The notes under the pieces are model-generated. The model was not told the DNA's origin and did not search any database. It saw only the letters and a program-made list of their open reading frames with translations. Positions 12,826 through 25,700 of a DNA stretch of 64,000 nt are shown one piece after another. The position numbers and the translations under genes are program-made. Source of the stretch: Eucalyptus grandis (taxonomy: Eukaryota > Streptophyta > Magnoliopsida > Myrtales > Myrtaceae); assembly GCF_016545825.1 (NCBI RefSeq), contig NC_052622.1:48218770-48282769 (forward strand), given 5' to 3'. Position 1 is the stretch's first letter. Every line of letters begins with the position of its first letter.

Positions 12826-13410
12826 CATAAATGAAAAAAAAAATAAGGGAAATTTCCGTGGGCACGAGGGTAATCTAGCAGAACTAGGGGGGCATTTCAG
12901 CAAATCCTCGAGACACGGAAATCAAAAAGTGCCCCGAGAGGTTGCCTAGGGGCACTCGGCAGAGGATAAGGACGTTAGTCAAAAAACGAGGGAAATTCCC
13001 TTGGGCACGAGGGTAATCTAGCGGAACTAGGGGGCATTTCAGCAAATCCTCGAGATACGGGAATCAAAAAGTGCAGCGTGTGGGGTTCGCTAGGGTAGGG
13101 GGCTCGTCAAAGGGATAAGGACGTTAGTCAAAAACGAGGGAAATTCCATGGGGCACGAGGGTAATTAAGCAGAACCAGAGGGGCACCTGAGCAAAATCCT
13201 CAAGAAAACACGGGGAACCCAAAAAGTCCCCCTTTCTTTCCCCCGGGGCGAGTGGCGTGCGCATGTGCGGTGAAGACGTCAGCGGGGACAGGGACGTAGG
13301 TGCAAAAAATGAAAAGAATGAGGGAAGTTCCGTTGGGCACGAGGGTAATTTAGCATAAATAGAGGGGCACCTGAGCAAAATTTTCAAGAAGTGGGAACCG
13401 AAAAAGGCCC
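12826..13410. repeat. Four diverged tandem repeats upstream of PDS5
   Basis: Four units contain GGGCACGAGGGTAAT, beginning at about 12860, 13003, 13151 and 13335 (spacings near 143, 148 and 184 bp). Each is preceded by an AAGGGAAATTCC-like stretch and followed by GGGGCAYYT..AGCAAAAT and CTCGAGA- or CTCAAGA-like blocks. The array ends about 350 bp before the PDS5 start codon, so it occupies the likely promoter region. Confidence 0.85.
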
Positions 13411-13524
13411 CCACGCCAGGAGCGAGAGAGATAAACACGGTGAAGTCAGGTGGCCCGAGAGAGATTGAGATTGAGATCGAGATTTCAATTTCATTTCGCC
13501 CTCCCCCCCGTTCGAAAAAAATCA

Positions 13525-13530
13525 CCTTCT

Positions 13531-13562
<32 letters not shown>

Positions 13563-13754
13563 TGGCGCACGCGCTCGGACACGAGCGCAGCAGCAGCAGC
13601 AGCACGACAACTAACGACTGCGAGCGCCTCCCTCGCTAGTTCCTCACTCGTTCTTGCTCGGAACCCATGAATCAGCTCCGGCTCCCGAAGCCCTAGGACG
13701 AGGAAACGCGACGACCCGTTTCGAATTCGCGCCCCGGGAGGAGGAAAGGAGGAG
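13525..13754 (+). promoter_or_regulatory. Likely PDS5 5' leader with GA and CAG repeats
   Basis: A (GA)n run at about 13533-13562 and a short (CAG)5 run near 13589-13603 precede the start codon at 13755. GC content rises sharply here compared with the AT-rich upstream DNA, as is common for plant leaders. No TATA box was assigned and the transcription start is not determined. Confidence 0.45.
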
Positions 13755-16700
13755 ATGGGTCAGAAGCTGCAGCAGCAGCTGAGGGAGCTCGGATCCAAGC
13801 TCGAGTCCCCGCCTCCCTCCAAGGACGCGCTCGCCAAGCTCCTCAAGGTCCGCCCCCCCCATTCTTTCGAATTCCTGGTGAAAGGGGCTCGCTTTCGCCC
13901 TTCTTCCGTTGTGGGTAGTTATTTCGGTTGGCTCCTGTTGGGTTGCCGGGGAGGTGGAGGGGGTGTGGTGGGTGAATTTCGTAGTGTGGTTCGGTTCGAG
14001 GGGTCGCGAGCTCGCGGGGTGAGATTTCGTGGGGTGAGAGGAAGGGGTGGAGGTCGACTGCGAGGTCGGTTGGGGGGGTAATGGTCGTTCTGTTGTAGTT
14101 AGGGTTAGGCGGCCTTGTGTTGTGGCGGTTTTCGAGTTTTGGGTTTTCAAAAATTTTGCATCTTTGGCGAGAGGAAATGGGCTTTGGTTGGCAAAATCGG
14201 CGTGGTTGGTCCGTGGATGTTCTTTCGACGTGGCCGGGAGTGGCAACCCTTAACTGGGTTATCGTAATTAGGACACGAGTGGCCATGAACGGCCATCTGA
14301 GGGTGCCTTACCTTTATGCGGATAGATTCGTGTAGGTGGTGAGCTAGGATTGAATTTCTTGCTTCTTGCAAGATGAAAGTGGGGCAAGAATCTCGTGCAT
14401 GATAGGTTTTTCGGGTTTCGTGGTGAGAATATTAACATTATTGTAATTTGGTTGCTGTTACACATATTCCTCTTAGTAGGGGTTTGTTTTGTATTTTATT
14501 GAGGGAAGAAAGAATTGACGTTTTACACCATTTCAGTCGTCCATAATTTTTATGCTTCTTATTGTCATGTGTCCTGAAACTTTCTGAATGGACAGTAAAG
14601 CTCATTTCAAAGAAATTAGTGGGAGAGTATATAAATCTGTCTTTATATCAGTATCCACAGATGCAGCTTATGTATACATTCAGAGTGGTTAGCAGTAAGG
14701 TGTTTAGTTGATTAGATGGCAATTTAGACTAGCATGGATGTGGTGAGGGAGGATAATGATGGCAATATTTCTCTAGCCTAAATTATTGTGAGTAGAATTG
14801 TGCTGTCTAGAAATTTTCAAGTTATGGTTGGTAATCATGTTTCTTGAAGTAGGATTTTTATTGGATTGTTAGGACTGCAAAAGTGATGCTTATGTCTGTG
14901 GCATTTTAATTTAGATCCACCATGGTTTCACATCGAGTCTTTAAAGTGTGAGAATCAAGGAGCTGGACCATGGCATTGAGTTTTGTAATAATTCTAGATT
15001 TTGTCCACCGACATTTTATACCGTCAAAATACAAGTTTTAACTCAATATGTTTCTGGATCTCCTTTTCATATTCACTCTCCAGATTTTGTTATCTAGTGT
15101 TTACCGCAGTGTGCTTCGGTGGAAAAAAGTTAGTAAGTTGATGGTCAAGTTGTGTTGTGAAATCACACTCCTGAACTGAGTTTTAGCAACAGTCGATTTG
15201 GATGTATATATCAACATGGCGATAGGATTAGGAAGGTAGAGAAGTATATGGTGGGCCCAAAAAAGACCAATGTCAGTGGGCTTATTTGTTCAGAGTTAGA
15301 CAATGTCCCTTTTCTGATTGTTAGCCTGTGACAAGGCAGATATATTGGAAGTGTGAATATGTAGCGTTGGGAAGGTTGCCCAAGATGAATTGCGTTTGAG
15401 GGCATTTGACGGATGGTCTGATGCCAAAGGATAGGATGATGGGAATTGTGGTGTTTCTGAAGAAAGAGGAGAGGAAAGAGTGTTCAAACCAACTTGATGC
15501 ATTTGAGCATGGGCATGAAAAGCTGTCGAATGAGGAGAACGCCATGAGAGAGGAATGCTAACTCTCTCAAGAGCTAGTGTCCTTACAATTAGGTGTAGTC
15601 TTTCTCTGAGGCGTACTTGTTTGAGTGGCTACACTTAGTATTTAATGAACCCTCGCTCAGAATGCTGAGGCAATCGACTTTATTCAGTATGTTGGACAAG
15701 CAGCATGGATAGCTGCTTTAGAATAACTTTTTAAGATTTTTTTGTTGTTGGGATGAATTAATTCCCCATGGTTGAAAATATTAGTTGCATTGACAATCTT
15801 ATGATTGCCATTATTAAGGTAGAAAGAAACTTTTTTTATGTAGAAGCTGAAGAAGCAGAAGCTGTGAAAGCCCTCATAGCCTGGATGTTGAAGATAAGAA
15901 ATCAATTGAAATTATCTTCATCTGAAACTTGTAGTTGACTTGAGAATGTCTTGTTCGTCATCTGTTATTTTCTTACTTTCATTTTGTTACGGTTAGTTGT
16001 GAAGTCTTGGCTTAAATGTATCCTGAGGTAATAGTGGAGAAAGGATGGGCCTATACCTGTTTTGAAACCCTAGACTTTTGAGGCTTGTGGTTTGAAGCAT
16101 GGTTGTTGAGTCCCCTGTTCAGATCTTAAAGTCTTGTGATTCTAGGATCCAAAACTGAATAAATAATCTGGATATGGAGTTGTATCTTAGTCTGTTAGGA
16201 TCTAATATAGAGTTCCAATCCTGATCATTAAATTACAGGATAAGTGTAATTCTGCCAATCCAACCAATTCATATTTTCATATATATTTGATATGTTCAGA
16301 CTTGGAATTTCTATAGTTTGTTTTGTGATTCTAGGTTTAGTTATCACGTTGGTCTTTATAATATCACTTCTTTCAGTTGGCCTCACTAAAGTCATAATTA
16401 GTTGTTCTCACACAAGTTTATGGGGGAATTTCGAGGATGTTATTATTGTGGTCCAATCTTTCAAACACCCTATTGATCCAGAGTAGAGTTAAGGTTTGAC
16501 GACGTTGGTGTGAAGTGGTTTGCCCTGGGTATGGGTCTTATTAAACCTCGTCCTTCTAATAAGTTCCGAACACCAAGTCCTGAATTTCCTGTTACCAGCT
16601 GTGCTTCGTTCTTCGATCCTAGGATGGTCTCTTAGTAGAAAACTTGCTAAGCAGTTTCCTAACTCTTGTTCTCAATATGCATGATATGTTGAAAAGTTTC

Positions 16701-19700
16701 AGATTATGCTGGTCTGAACATACTCGATGACTTACCTTATTCCCCACCGATCATATCTGGTGTCTATTCTTTTGAAGCTCATGGTGTGCCTAGTAAGTTC
16801 TTGAGTCATGATTTGATGCTGATTATAGCATGTTCATCAATATTACAGCAAGCTACAACATGTCTATCGGAGCTGGACCAATCGCCATCAGCTTTGACTT
16901 TGGAATCTTTAGAGCCTTTGTTCAAAGCAATTGTCAAACCGGAATTGCTAAAACATCCAGATAGAGATGTCAAGCTTCTTGTGGCAGCCTGTGTTTGCGA
17001 GATAACTCGAATCACAGCTCCCAATGCCCCCTATGATGATGATGTTTTAAAGGTTCTTGTTACTCCCTTTGAAGTTAATGGTTGTTAAATAGGTATTTTG
17101 ATTTGGAGGTTGTGTATTTTGTTACAAGTTCTTTGCTTAAAATCTTTTTGCAGGATATATTCCAATTGATCGTAAGCACTTTCAGTGGATTAAAAGATGC
17201 TAGTGGTCCGTCATTTGGAAGAAGAGTGGTCATATTGGAGACTGTTGCCAAATATAGGTCATGTGTTGTGATGTTGGATCTAGAATGTGATGATCTGGTG
17301 AATGAGATGTTCAGTACATTCTTTGCTGTTGCCAGGTACGTTTCATTGTTCAGGCTGTGGTTACACGCTAGCTCACATACAACATCCCTTAGCTGCTTTC
17401 TGTACTGGCTAATTTGTTCCATGCTATGTTAGGTTAGAGTAGAACCTTTAGCTATTATTTACCAGCTTCCTGCGCCGGCCATATTTTTCCACGCTATATG
17501 TGGTTGGATTAGGATGTTCAACTTCATCTGATGACGGTGAGTTGGTATTCGGGTCAACATACGCAGGAACTGGACATGAATTATTGCTAACGTTCTTGAA
17601 GCGAACTTTCTTTTGCCACAGAAAATAGTTCCACTGCATGTAATTCAGGACAGAAATGTAGGAGAGGCTTGTCTAGAAAGTTCAACATGAGACCTAAGAA
17701 ATTGCCTTGCCTACTCTCTTTCCTCCTCCCTTCTCTCTCCTTTATGCTCTATCTACACAATCTGAGCACATTGTGAGGCAGGAAACGCATTTTTTACTCT
17801 GTGTTATATTTTATGCCAAAACACTTTGGATATTCTTCACTTTGGTTGATTCAAGATAAATAATTAAAATGATGGTGCATGCCAATTGCCAGGGTGGATA
17901 AACTTTTTTGTGTGGTCTACTAATTGTTTGTACTGTTCATGTCATGTGCATTATTCATTTTGACAAACCTTTATTTTTTCTAAGCTTATAGCTTTAACGA
18001 TGAGATCGAATGTCTTCTGAGATGCATGGAAGTGGGTCAGGTTTTACTGTAATTGATGCCATTATAACCTTTCTCCAGTAAGGAGAAACTCACTCAATTG
18101 GAACAATGATACATGCAGTGATGAGCATCCAGAAAGTGTTCTGACATCAATGCAGACGATCATGACTGTTCTTTTGGAAGAGAGTGAGGATATCCCTGAG
18201 GATCTTGTACTGATTTTACTGTCTGTGTTAGGTCAAAACGAAAACGTGAGTACCTGCAGCTGACTGTCTTGCTGTTTAGTATCTTGTTGCATTTCATCTT
18301 ACTAGCATTCTATCTAGAGGAGAATTGATTTTCTTGCAATTACATTGTCAGGATTTCTCTGGAGCTGCTAGAAAGCTTGCGATGAATGTTATAGAGAGCT
18401 GTGAAGCAAAACTTGAACCGGGTATAAAGCAGCTTCTTGTTTCGTTGATGTCCGGAGATAGCAAGCCTTTGAATAATCAAATCGACTACCACAAGGTTAT
18501 ATGTGATGTATATCAGTGTGCACCTCAGATATTGTCAGAGTCATCCCATATCTAAATGGAGAGCTACTGGTAATGCATGACTTATTGCTTCTTGTTTGTG
18601 TTCTTTACATACTGATTTTTTGGCTAGAAACCTGCTGTACGTGTATTGATTCATTCAAGCATTTCGTTGTCCGTGATGCCTGCTCAAGTAGTCACTTTTC
18701 ACTATGCTTTTGGATTAATTTTTGGATCCGTTGTACCTATAGAGGAACCTGCACACTCTCTATGTTCAACGGCTTAAGAAAAGAACTATCAGTAGAGTAA
18801 CATTATCTGCATGATTTTGTTTGAAGTGATACAATGTATTATATTGTGGACTCAGGAGGTTTAGCCTTATGGGAAATTGAGGGATCATTTCTCAGTTTAT
18901 AACGTTCTTATATGCAGACGGATCAGCTAGAAGTTCGTTTAAAAGCTGTGAAACTAGTTGGAGACTTATTTTCCATTCCTGGCCATGCTATCACTGAGCC
19001 TTTCCAGCCAGTCTTTTCAGAGTTCTTGAAGAGGCTGACTGATAGAGCGGTTGAAGTAAGAATGTCTGTCCTTGAACATGTCAAGAACTTCCTGCTGTCA
19101 AATCCTTCTAGAGCTGAATCTTCTCAAATAATTGGTAAGGGTGACTTGTGAAATTTTTGATGACAATCTGTGTCTAAAATTTGTTGACATGTTTTAATTT
19201 GATTGTTAGATGCCTTATGCGACCGACTGCTGGACTATGATGAGAACGTGCGAAAGCAAGTTGTCACTGTTATTTGCGATGTGGCATCCAATTCTCCAAA
19301 CTCTGTTCCAGTTGATGCTATAAAACTTGTTGCAGATCGTCTTCGAGACAAATCAGTAACTTACCTATCCTACTGCTGCATTGTGCCTATGGCACTGTTA
19401 CCAGATTCTTTGCTATGGCATGAATTTTAATACTTGTTTCCCAAATTTCCAGCCTCTGGTCAAGAAATACACCATGGAGAAGTTAGCTGACATATTTAGG
19501 ATTCATTGCATGGACTCTGACGTGTCAGGTGGTGGGAATAAATATGACTGGATACCAGGAAAGATTTTGAGATGCTTCTATGACAAAGATTTTCGGTGAG
19601 ATGCTCTAATCTAAAATGGACTGCTTATTTATGCTTTCAGCTATTAAATTACTTTACAGGAAAGGAGAGCCCAATTTTTGGTTTGCATAGCTTTTGATGC

Positions 19701-22700
19701 AGAGTTTCAGTGGGCTCTCCTTTCAGATGTATTTTGAAGCTGAATTATTTATAAAATTAGAGGCAATAGGCATGCAAAGGTGACCATGAAGTCTGTTTAT
19801 TGTGAAATATTCCCACCCACATAACCTTTAGTTAACCATTCATTTTTCCCCCTCTTGTTTTAGGGTCTGTGATCTGAAATTAATTGCTATGGATGTTCCA
19901 CTGAAACTCATTTTGTAGTGATTTGCAACCTCTTCAAGTGGCTTATATTTTTAAGCTGAAATCCATTAAACCCATTTTGTGGACTGTCAGCAAAATGATT
20001 TGTCCTGTTATGTTTTTGGGGCCTTTGCTCTGGGATTAATTGGTATCAGCAAATCTCATTTTGCCATTCTTTAGGACCTTTCTTGATCCTCACTAATGGG
20101 AGGCCAAAATCCATTTATACATTCTGCAATAACATTGCATTTTACTTTGTCATGTACCCATAGCCTCAACACTTTTCATTGTTCTTTCCTTATGAAGGCG
20201 ATTCTGCTTTCCCTTTAAGCTCTTATTTCAAGTGCGAGGCCATGTCGTGTTTGGGCTAGATAATATTTCGTTTTCTCTACTAATCATTGAAAGGAGGACA
20301 CATCTTTGGTTTCATAGAAAATGCCACTGGTGTTCAATTTTCTGTCCGTATGGTTTCTTTGCTAACTTAGTGTTATGGTATGCATTTTCTTTTTCAAGCA
20401 ATTAGATCAAACGGACTCAATAAAAAGAGAAGATGCTAACATTAGGCTGCCTGGGGTAGAAAAGTGATTTAATGTTTTCTTTCTAATTGATCTTTGTTTG
20501 GTCTACTAAAAAATTCATGAACTTATTTGCCTTTTTGCAAGAATAAGGTCTTTTCAAATATTTTAGGTTGTAATGTGATGACTGTCTCTTAGGCATCTTA
20601 TCACTTTCTCTCTACCATCTTTCATCCAGTAGTATTTACATAATTTAAAAGTGATACAACTGGCTAATTTGTCATTGTCAATATGTGATAGAATTTCTTC
20701 ATGGATGCCTTTGCATGCTCTGGTTGGTTTGTTATTGCATTGGACCATTGTACAAAAGCAGATTTGAAATGCTTGAGGGCTTCTGCATTCACTCTTTAAA
20801 TGCTTAAATGATTCATTGTGACTGGTTTATGCATTTTGAAAGCCCAACTTTCCGTGGGAAGCATTTCTGGTTCTTTCTATATATGAAGTAATCATAGTGA
20901 GGATAATGGGCAAGCTAAATATAAGTTTGCTGCAATTTAGGAGCTGTAAACTACTAATATAAATTATTAAAGCATCTATCGTAAATGCAGAATTGTTACT
21001 CTTTTTCTTTTACCTGGACAGATCTGACATGATAGAATCTTTCCTGTATGGATCCCTTTACCCAATTGAGATGTCGATAAGAGAAAAAGTTAAATATTGG
21101 GTAAGATTCTTCTTGGCGTTCGATAAGGTTGAGGTAAAAGCGCTTGAACGGATGCTTGAGCAGAAGCAAAGGTTTGTCACAACATTATCCAACTACATGT
21201 CATCTTAAATTAATTATTTGTAATTTATTGATGGAATTTTCTATATTGGCCACCATTCATAATTTCAGGTTACAACAAGAGATGCAGAGGTATCTGTCTT
21301 TAAGGCAGATGTATCAGGTTTGCAAACTCTGAATATTTATCAGTTTCAAGAACACATGCAAATGGTGACCTAAGCAAGTGATTTTCTCCAACTGCAGAGT
21401 GCTGATGCTCCTGAAATCCAGAAGAAGGTGCAATTCTGCTTCAAAATTATGTCTCGGTTCTTTCCCGACCCTGCAAAAGCAGAGGAGAATTTCCATATTC
21501 TCGATCAGTTGAAAGACACTAATGTCTGGAAGATCTTGGCGGGTCTCCTAGATCCAGATACTAGTTTTGATCAGTCTCGAACTTATCAGGTTAGTAATCA
21601 CACTAGAGATGCATAAGATGCATTTCTCTCAAGGAAAGTGAAAAATTTAAAATAAATTTTTAATTAATTATATTTCAATAACTCTAATTAATTTGCAGGA
21701 TGATATGCTGAAGATTCTTGGTGAAAAACACAGACTTTATGAGTTTCTTGGCATGTTGTCAGTGAAGTGTTCTTATCTGCTGTTCAGCAAGGAGCATGTG
21801 AAGGAGATTATTCTGGAAGTGTCTACTCAGAAAAGTGCTGGAAATACTCCTCTGATATCATCTTGCATGAATACTCTAGTGGTAAAGAAACTTGTTTCAC
21901 CATTGTTTTAGGTACATGTTGTTTGACTGCTTTATTAATTTCCATTCACGTGTTTTGCATGTGTTGGACAATTCAGTCAGTTGAGAAGCTTCTACTTTTG
22001 AGGGGTTCATGTTTGAGCCTTTCCCCTGCATATGTAGCTTGACATGGTGTTGCACATTTTATCCTGTTGCTAGCTGCTGCCTGTGTTATTTATTGGTTGA
22101 CATTTCTATTTTCATGGAATATTGCCTCTGTTTTCTCTATATGCGAATTCTTTGTTTTCTTCTTTGATTATATTATACTCCGTTACTTATGGCAATGGCA
22201 TCACACTCAAATGGCCTATTCCAATGTTCTTGTATTAATCTCTTCCTTTCTCCTTTTTAAGCAGACACTATTACATTGCTTTTTTCACTCATCTATTTAC
22301 ACGGGCTGTGGTTTTTCTCTCCAGCTACATATTTGCTTCTGATTCTCTTTGCTATCTATTTTGCAGCTTCTTGCACGGTACAGCCCCTCGCTGCTCGTTG
22401 GGATTGAGGAAGAACTAGTGAATTTTATTAAGGATGACAATGATACAATTAAGGAGGGGGCCCTTCACATTCTAGCGAAGGCTGGTGGTATCATAAGAGA
22501 ACAACTTGCAGCATCCTCAAGGTATAGTTGTAAGATCCCCTTTTATGTTGGATCTACTCAAGTATATTCTGGTATCTGACTTATATTGTTGTGTTTAATG
22601 TTTGCAGCTCAGTGGACCTTATACTGAGAGATTATGCTTACAAGGTAGTCGAAGACAGGCTAAGTATGCTGTGCACGCTTTGGCAGCAATAACAAAGGAT

Positions 22701-25700
22701 GACGGCCTGAAGTCACTATCTGTATTGTATAAGGTTTGTTCCTACGACTACCCTTTGTTTAGAGGATCGTGTTCTCTCAGCTTACATTTAAGGTGAGATC
22801 ATCTATTTTTCTCATTTGTGTACAGAGGCTGGTGGATATGCTGGAGGATAAGACGCAGTTACCGGCTGTTCTCCAATCTCTAGGATGCATAGCTCAAACT
22901 GCAATGCCAGTTTTCGAGACTAGGGAAGAAGAAATTACAGAGTTCATAAAAAGCAAGATTCTGATGTGCAGTGATGTATGTCTGCTGGATTTTTACTTGT
23001 GGGCTTACATCCCTTATATAATTTTTGCGGCTTACATCCCTTATATAATTTTTGCGATTTGTGTTTCTAAAGTATCTATCAACTGTTGCAGAAGGCAGAT
23101 GAAAATACAGAGTCAAGTTGGGACGATAGAAGTGAACTTTGCCTGATGAAGGTCAGTAGATTGTGAAAAAGCAATGCCTTTCCTTTTTCTATTAATGATA
23201 TGATGTACGGATGGAGTGACTACTGCTTGCATTATGCCATATTATGAGTCTTTGATAAATATCCAATGAAACAATCCTCCATGCTCATATTTGCAGATAT
23301 ATGGAATCAAGACACTAGTCAAGAGTTATTTGCCTGCCAAAGATGCTCATCTTCGTCCTGGAATTGATGGCCTCTTGGCAACTCTCAAAAACATTCTGTT
23401 GTTTGGAGAAATGGCAGAAGATGTCAAATCTAGGTAAAACATGCCTAACTGCAGTAAATTATTTGCACACGACTTATAAACTGTTGCATGTTTGGTGTCT
23501 TAAAAGTTTTTCCTTTCATTTATTTTATTTTATTTTTTGAGGAATCTGCTTTTTGCGCTCTCACAGTTCAGTTGATGAGGCTCACATGAAGCTGGCTTCT
23601 GCAAAGGCAATTATCCGTCTGGCAAAACAGTGGGACGAAAAGATCCCGGTGGACATATTCCACTTGACATTAAGGACATCAGAGGTTGATTTTTTTATTG
23701 AATTTCTTATTTTTATCTTGTATTTTTGCCTTACTGGGAGTAGTATTAATTTAAAGTATTTGTGCTATTGCTGGTGTTTATGTGGTAGTTAATGATTACA
23801 ATATTTATTGCTTTCAAATTTGTAGATTGGTTTCCCTAAAGCCAGGAAAATGTTCCTGAGCAAAATCCATCAGTATATAAAGGATCGTGTACTTGACGCA
23901 AAATATGCTTGTGCCTTCCTGTTTGGGATAGTTGGCTTGAAGACCTCAGATTTTGAAGAGGTGATTGAAGATTTCTTGTTTGAAGTGAAACGATTTTTCT
24001 AATGCCTGCCTTCGGTAGGCATATGGAAACCAAATCTTGATAAGATGCATAATTATTGTTGTTTCTCACATACAGGAAAAACAGAATCTAGCTGATATCA
24101 TACAAACACAATATCAGTTAAAGGCAAGGCAACTAGCTATGCAAAGTGATACAAACTCTGTTACCGCTTATCCGGAGCACATTCTCGCATACCTGGTGCA
24201 TGCTCTGGCTCATCATTCATGTCCTAATGTTGATGAGTGCAAGGACATTAAAGCCTATGAAGATATATACAGGTAAATCCTCTTGTCAAGGGGTTAATCA
24301 GGATAGATTCTAGTAATATTGTATTGTTTTATGTAATTCCTATCTGTTGTACTTTTATATGCTTGGTGCCCCATGCTGTTGTACTTTTATATGCTTGGTG
24401 CCCCATGTAGCATCCTTTGTTTGGCCATTGTCAATTAGTAGTCCTAATTTTTGCATGATTGTGGTAGTAGGCTTATATAACCAGCAACAAAACCCCAACC
24501 CCCCCCAAAAAAAAAAAAAAAAAACCAACGAAAAAAATATGCCCATGACTATTTAACAATGTGCTAATCCAGCAATGTGCTTGTAATATATGCCTCCTCT
24601 AGTTTTTTTTTTTTTTTTTTTGCTTCATTTAATTTCTTAATTGCATTAAGGTGTATGTCACTTGCTATTGATGGACTGGCTGTGTAAAAAGCCTCACTAA
24701 TGGGTTGCTTCCCTATTTGCTACATGTACTTACGAAGAATTTTGACTCTTATGCATATAAATATGATGCATTTTGGACCTTATGGTTTGGGTTAAATTCA
24801 TGCTGATTTTGGTTTGGGTTGTCAATGTCGAAAACTTATGTAGAGGGCCAATATTACCTCATACAGCCTGATGTTTATGCAGTTGACACATAAGAACTTC
24901 CTTGTGGCTAGGAGCTTGAATTTACACAGTGTTTTATCATTAGAGCTTGTGTTTTCCGTGAGTTTGTTTATGAAGGTGCTACAGACGTTTTTCATGTTGA
25001 TAACAAAAGACTGTACTTTAGGCACATGATTTTTTGCCTTTGTGTTTCAGGCAATTGTACCTTTTTCTTTCAACTCTAATAAATGGAGAGGATGATGGCA
25101 AATCAGAAGCTGGCCCAAAAAAGGATAAAGAGAGTGTTTCTGCGGTGATTTCTATCTTGCAAAATATCAAGTGCTCAGAAGATGTTGTTGATTCAGCAAA
25201 GACAAAGGTAGTGAAAGATACTATCCGTTTCTTTTCTAGTTTTACCTTCTACAAAAATTTATTGCAGCTTATTTTCCCTTTTGTAGCATTACCAAGGACA
25301 AAGAATGGGAAAACCTTGATGGTTGCCTAATTAAGGAAACTATAGTAAAAACTGCATTAGCTTATTTGTGAGACCCCACAATCAGGCTGTCACAACTAAT
25401 TGTTACCATCTTATTTGTTCCATCTTTGTGATTATCAGAATGCACACGCTATATGTGACCTTGGACTGTCAATTATGAAGAGGTTGACTCAAGCAGATGG
25501 CAGCTTGCAAGTGATGCCTGCATCAGTTTCCCTCCCTCTGATGCTTTACAAATCACGTGAAACTAAAGAAGGGGATAACTCTGAGGCAAGTTTCTGATGA
25601 TCAACAGCTAGCCTTATTTCTATTGACAGGCATTCGCCATCTTAGCATCTGCCATAGGCCTAATTCTACGACTGAAATGTTCTTTCTAATTATGTGAAAA

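Noticed and set aside
13644..14246. 200-codon minus-strand open frame over PDS5 exon 1 and intron 1
   Set aside because: It is antisense to a well-supported first exon in GC-rich DNA; low-complexity Pro/Thr/Ser composition suggests a shadow.
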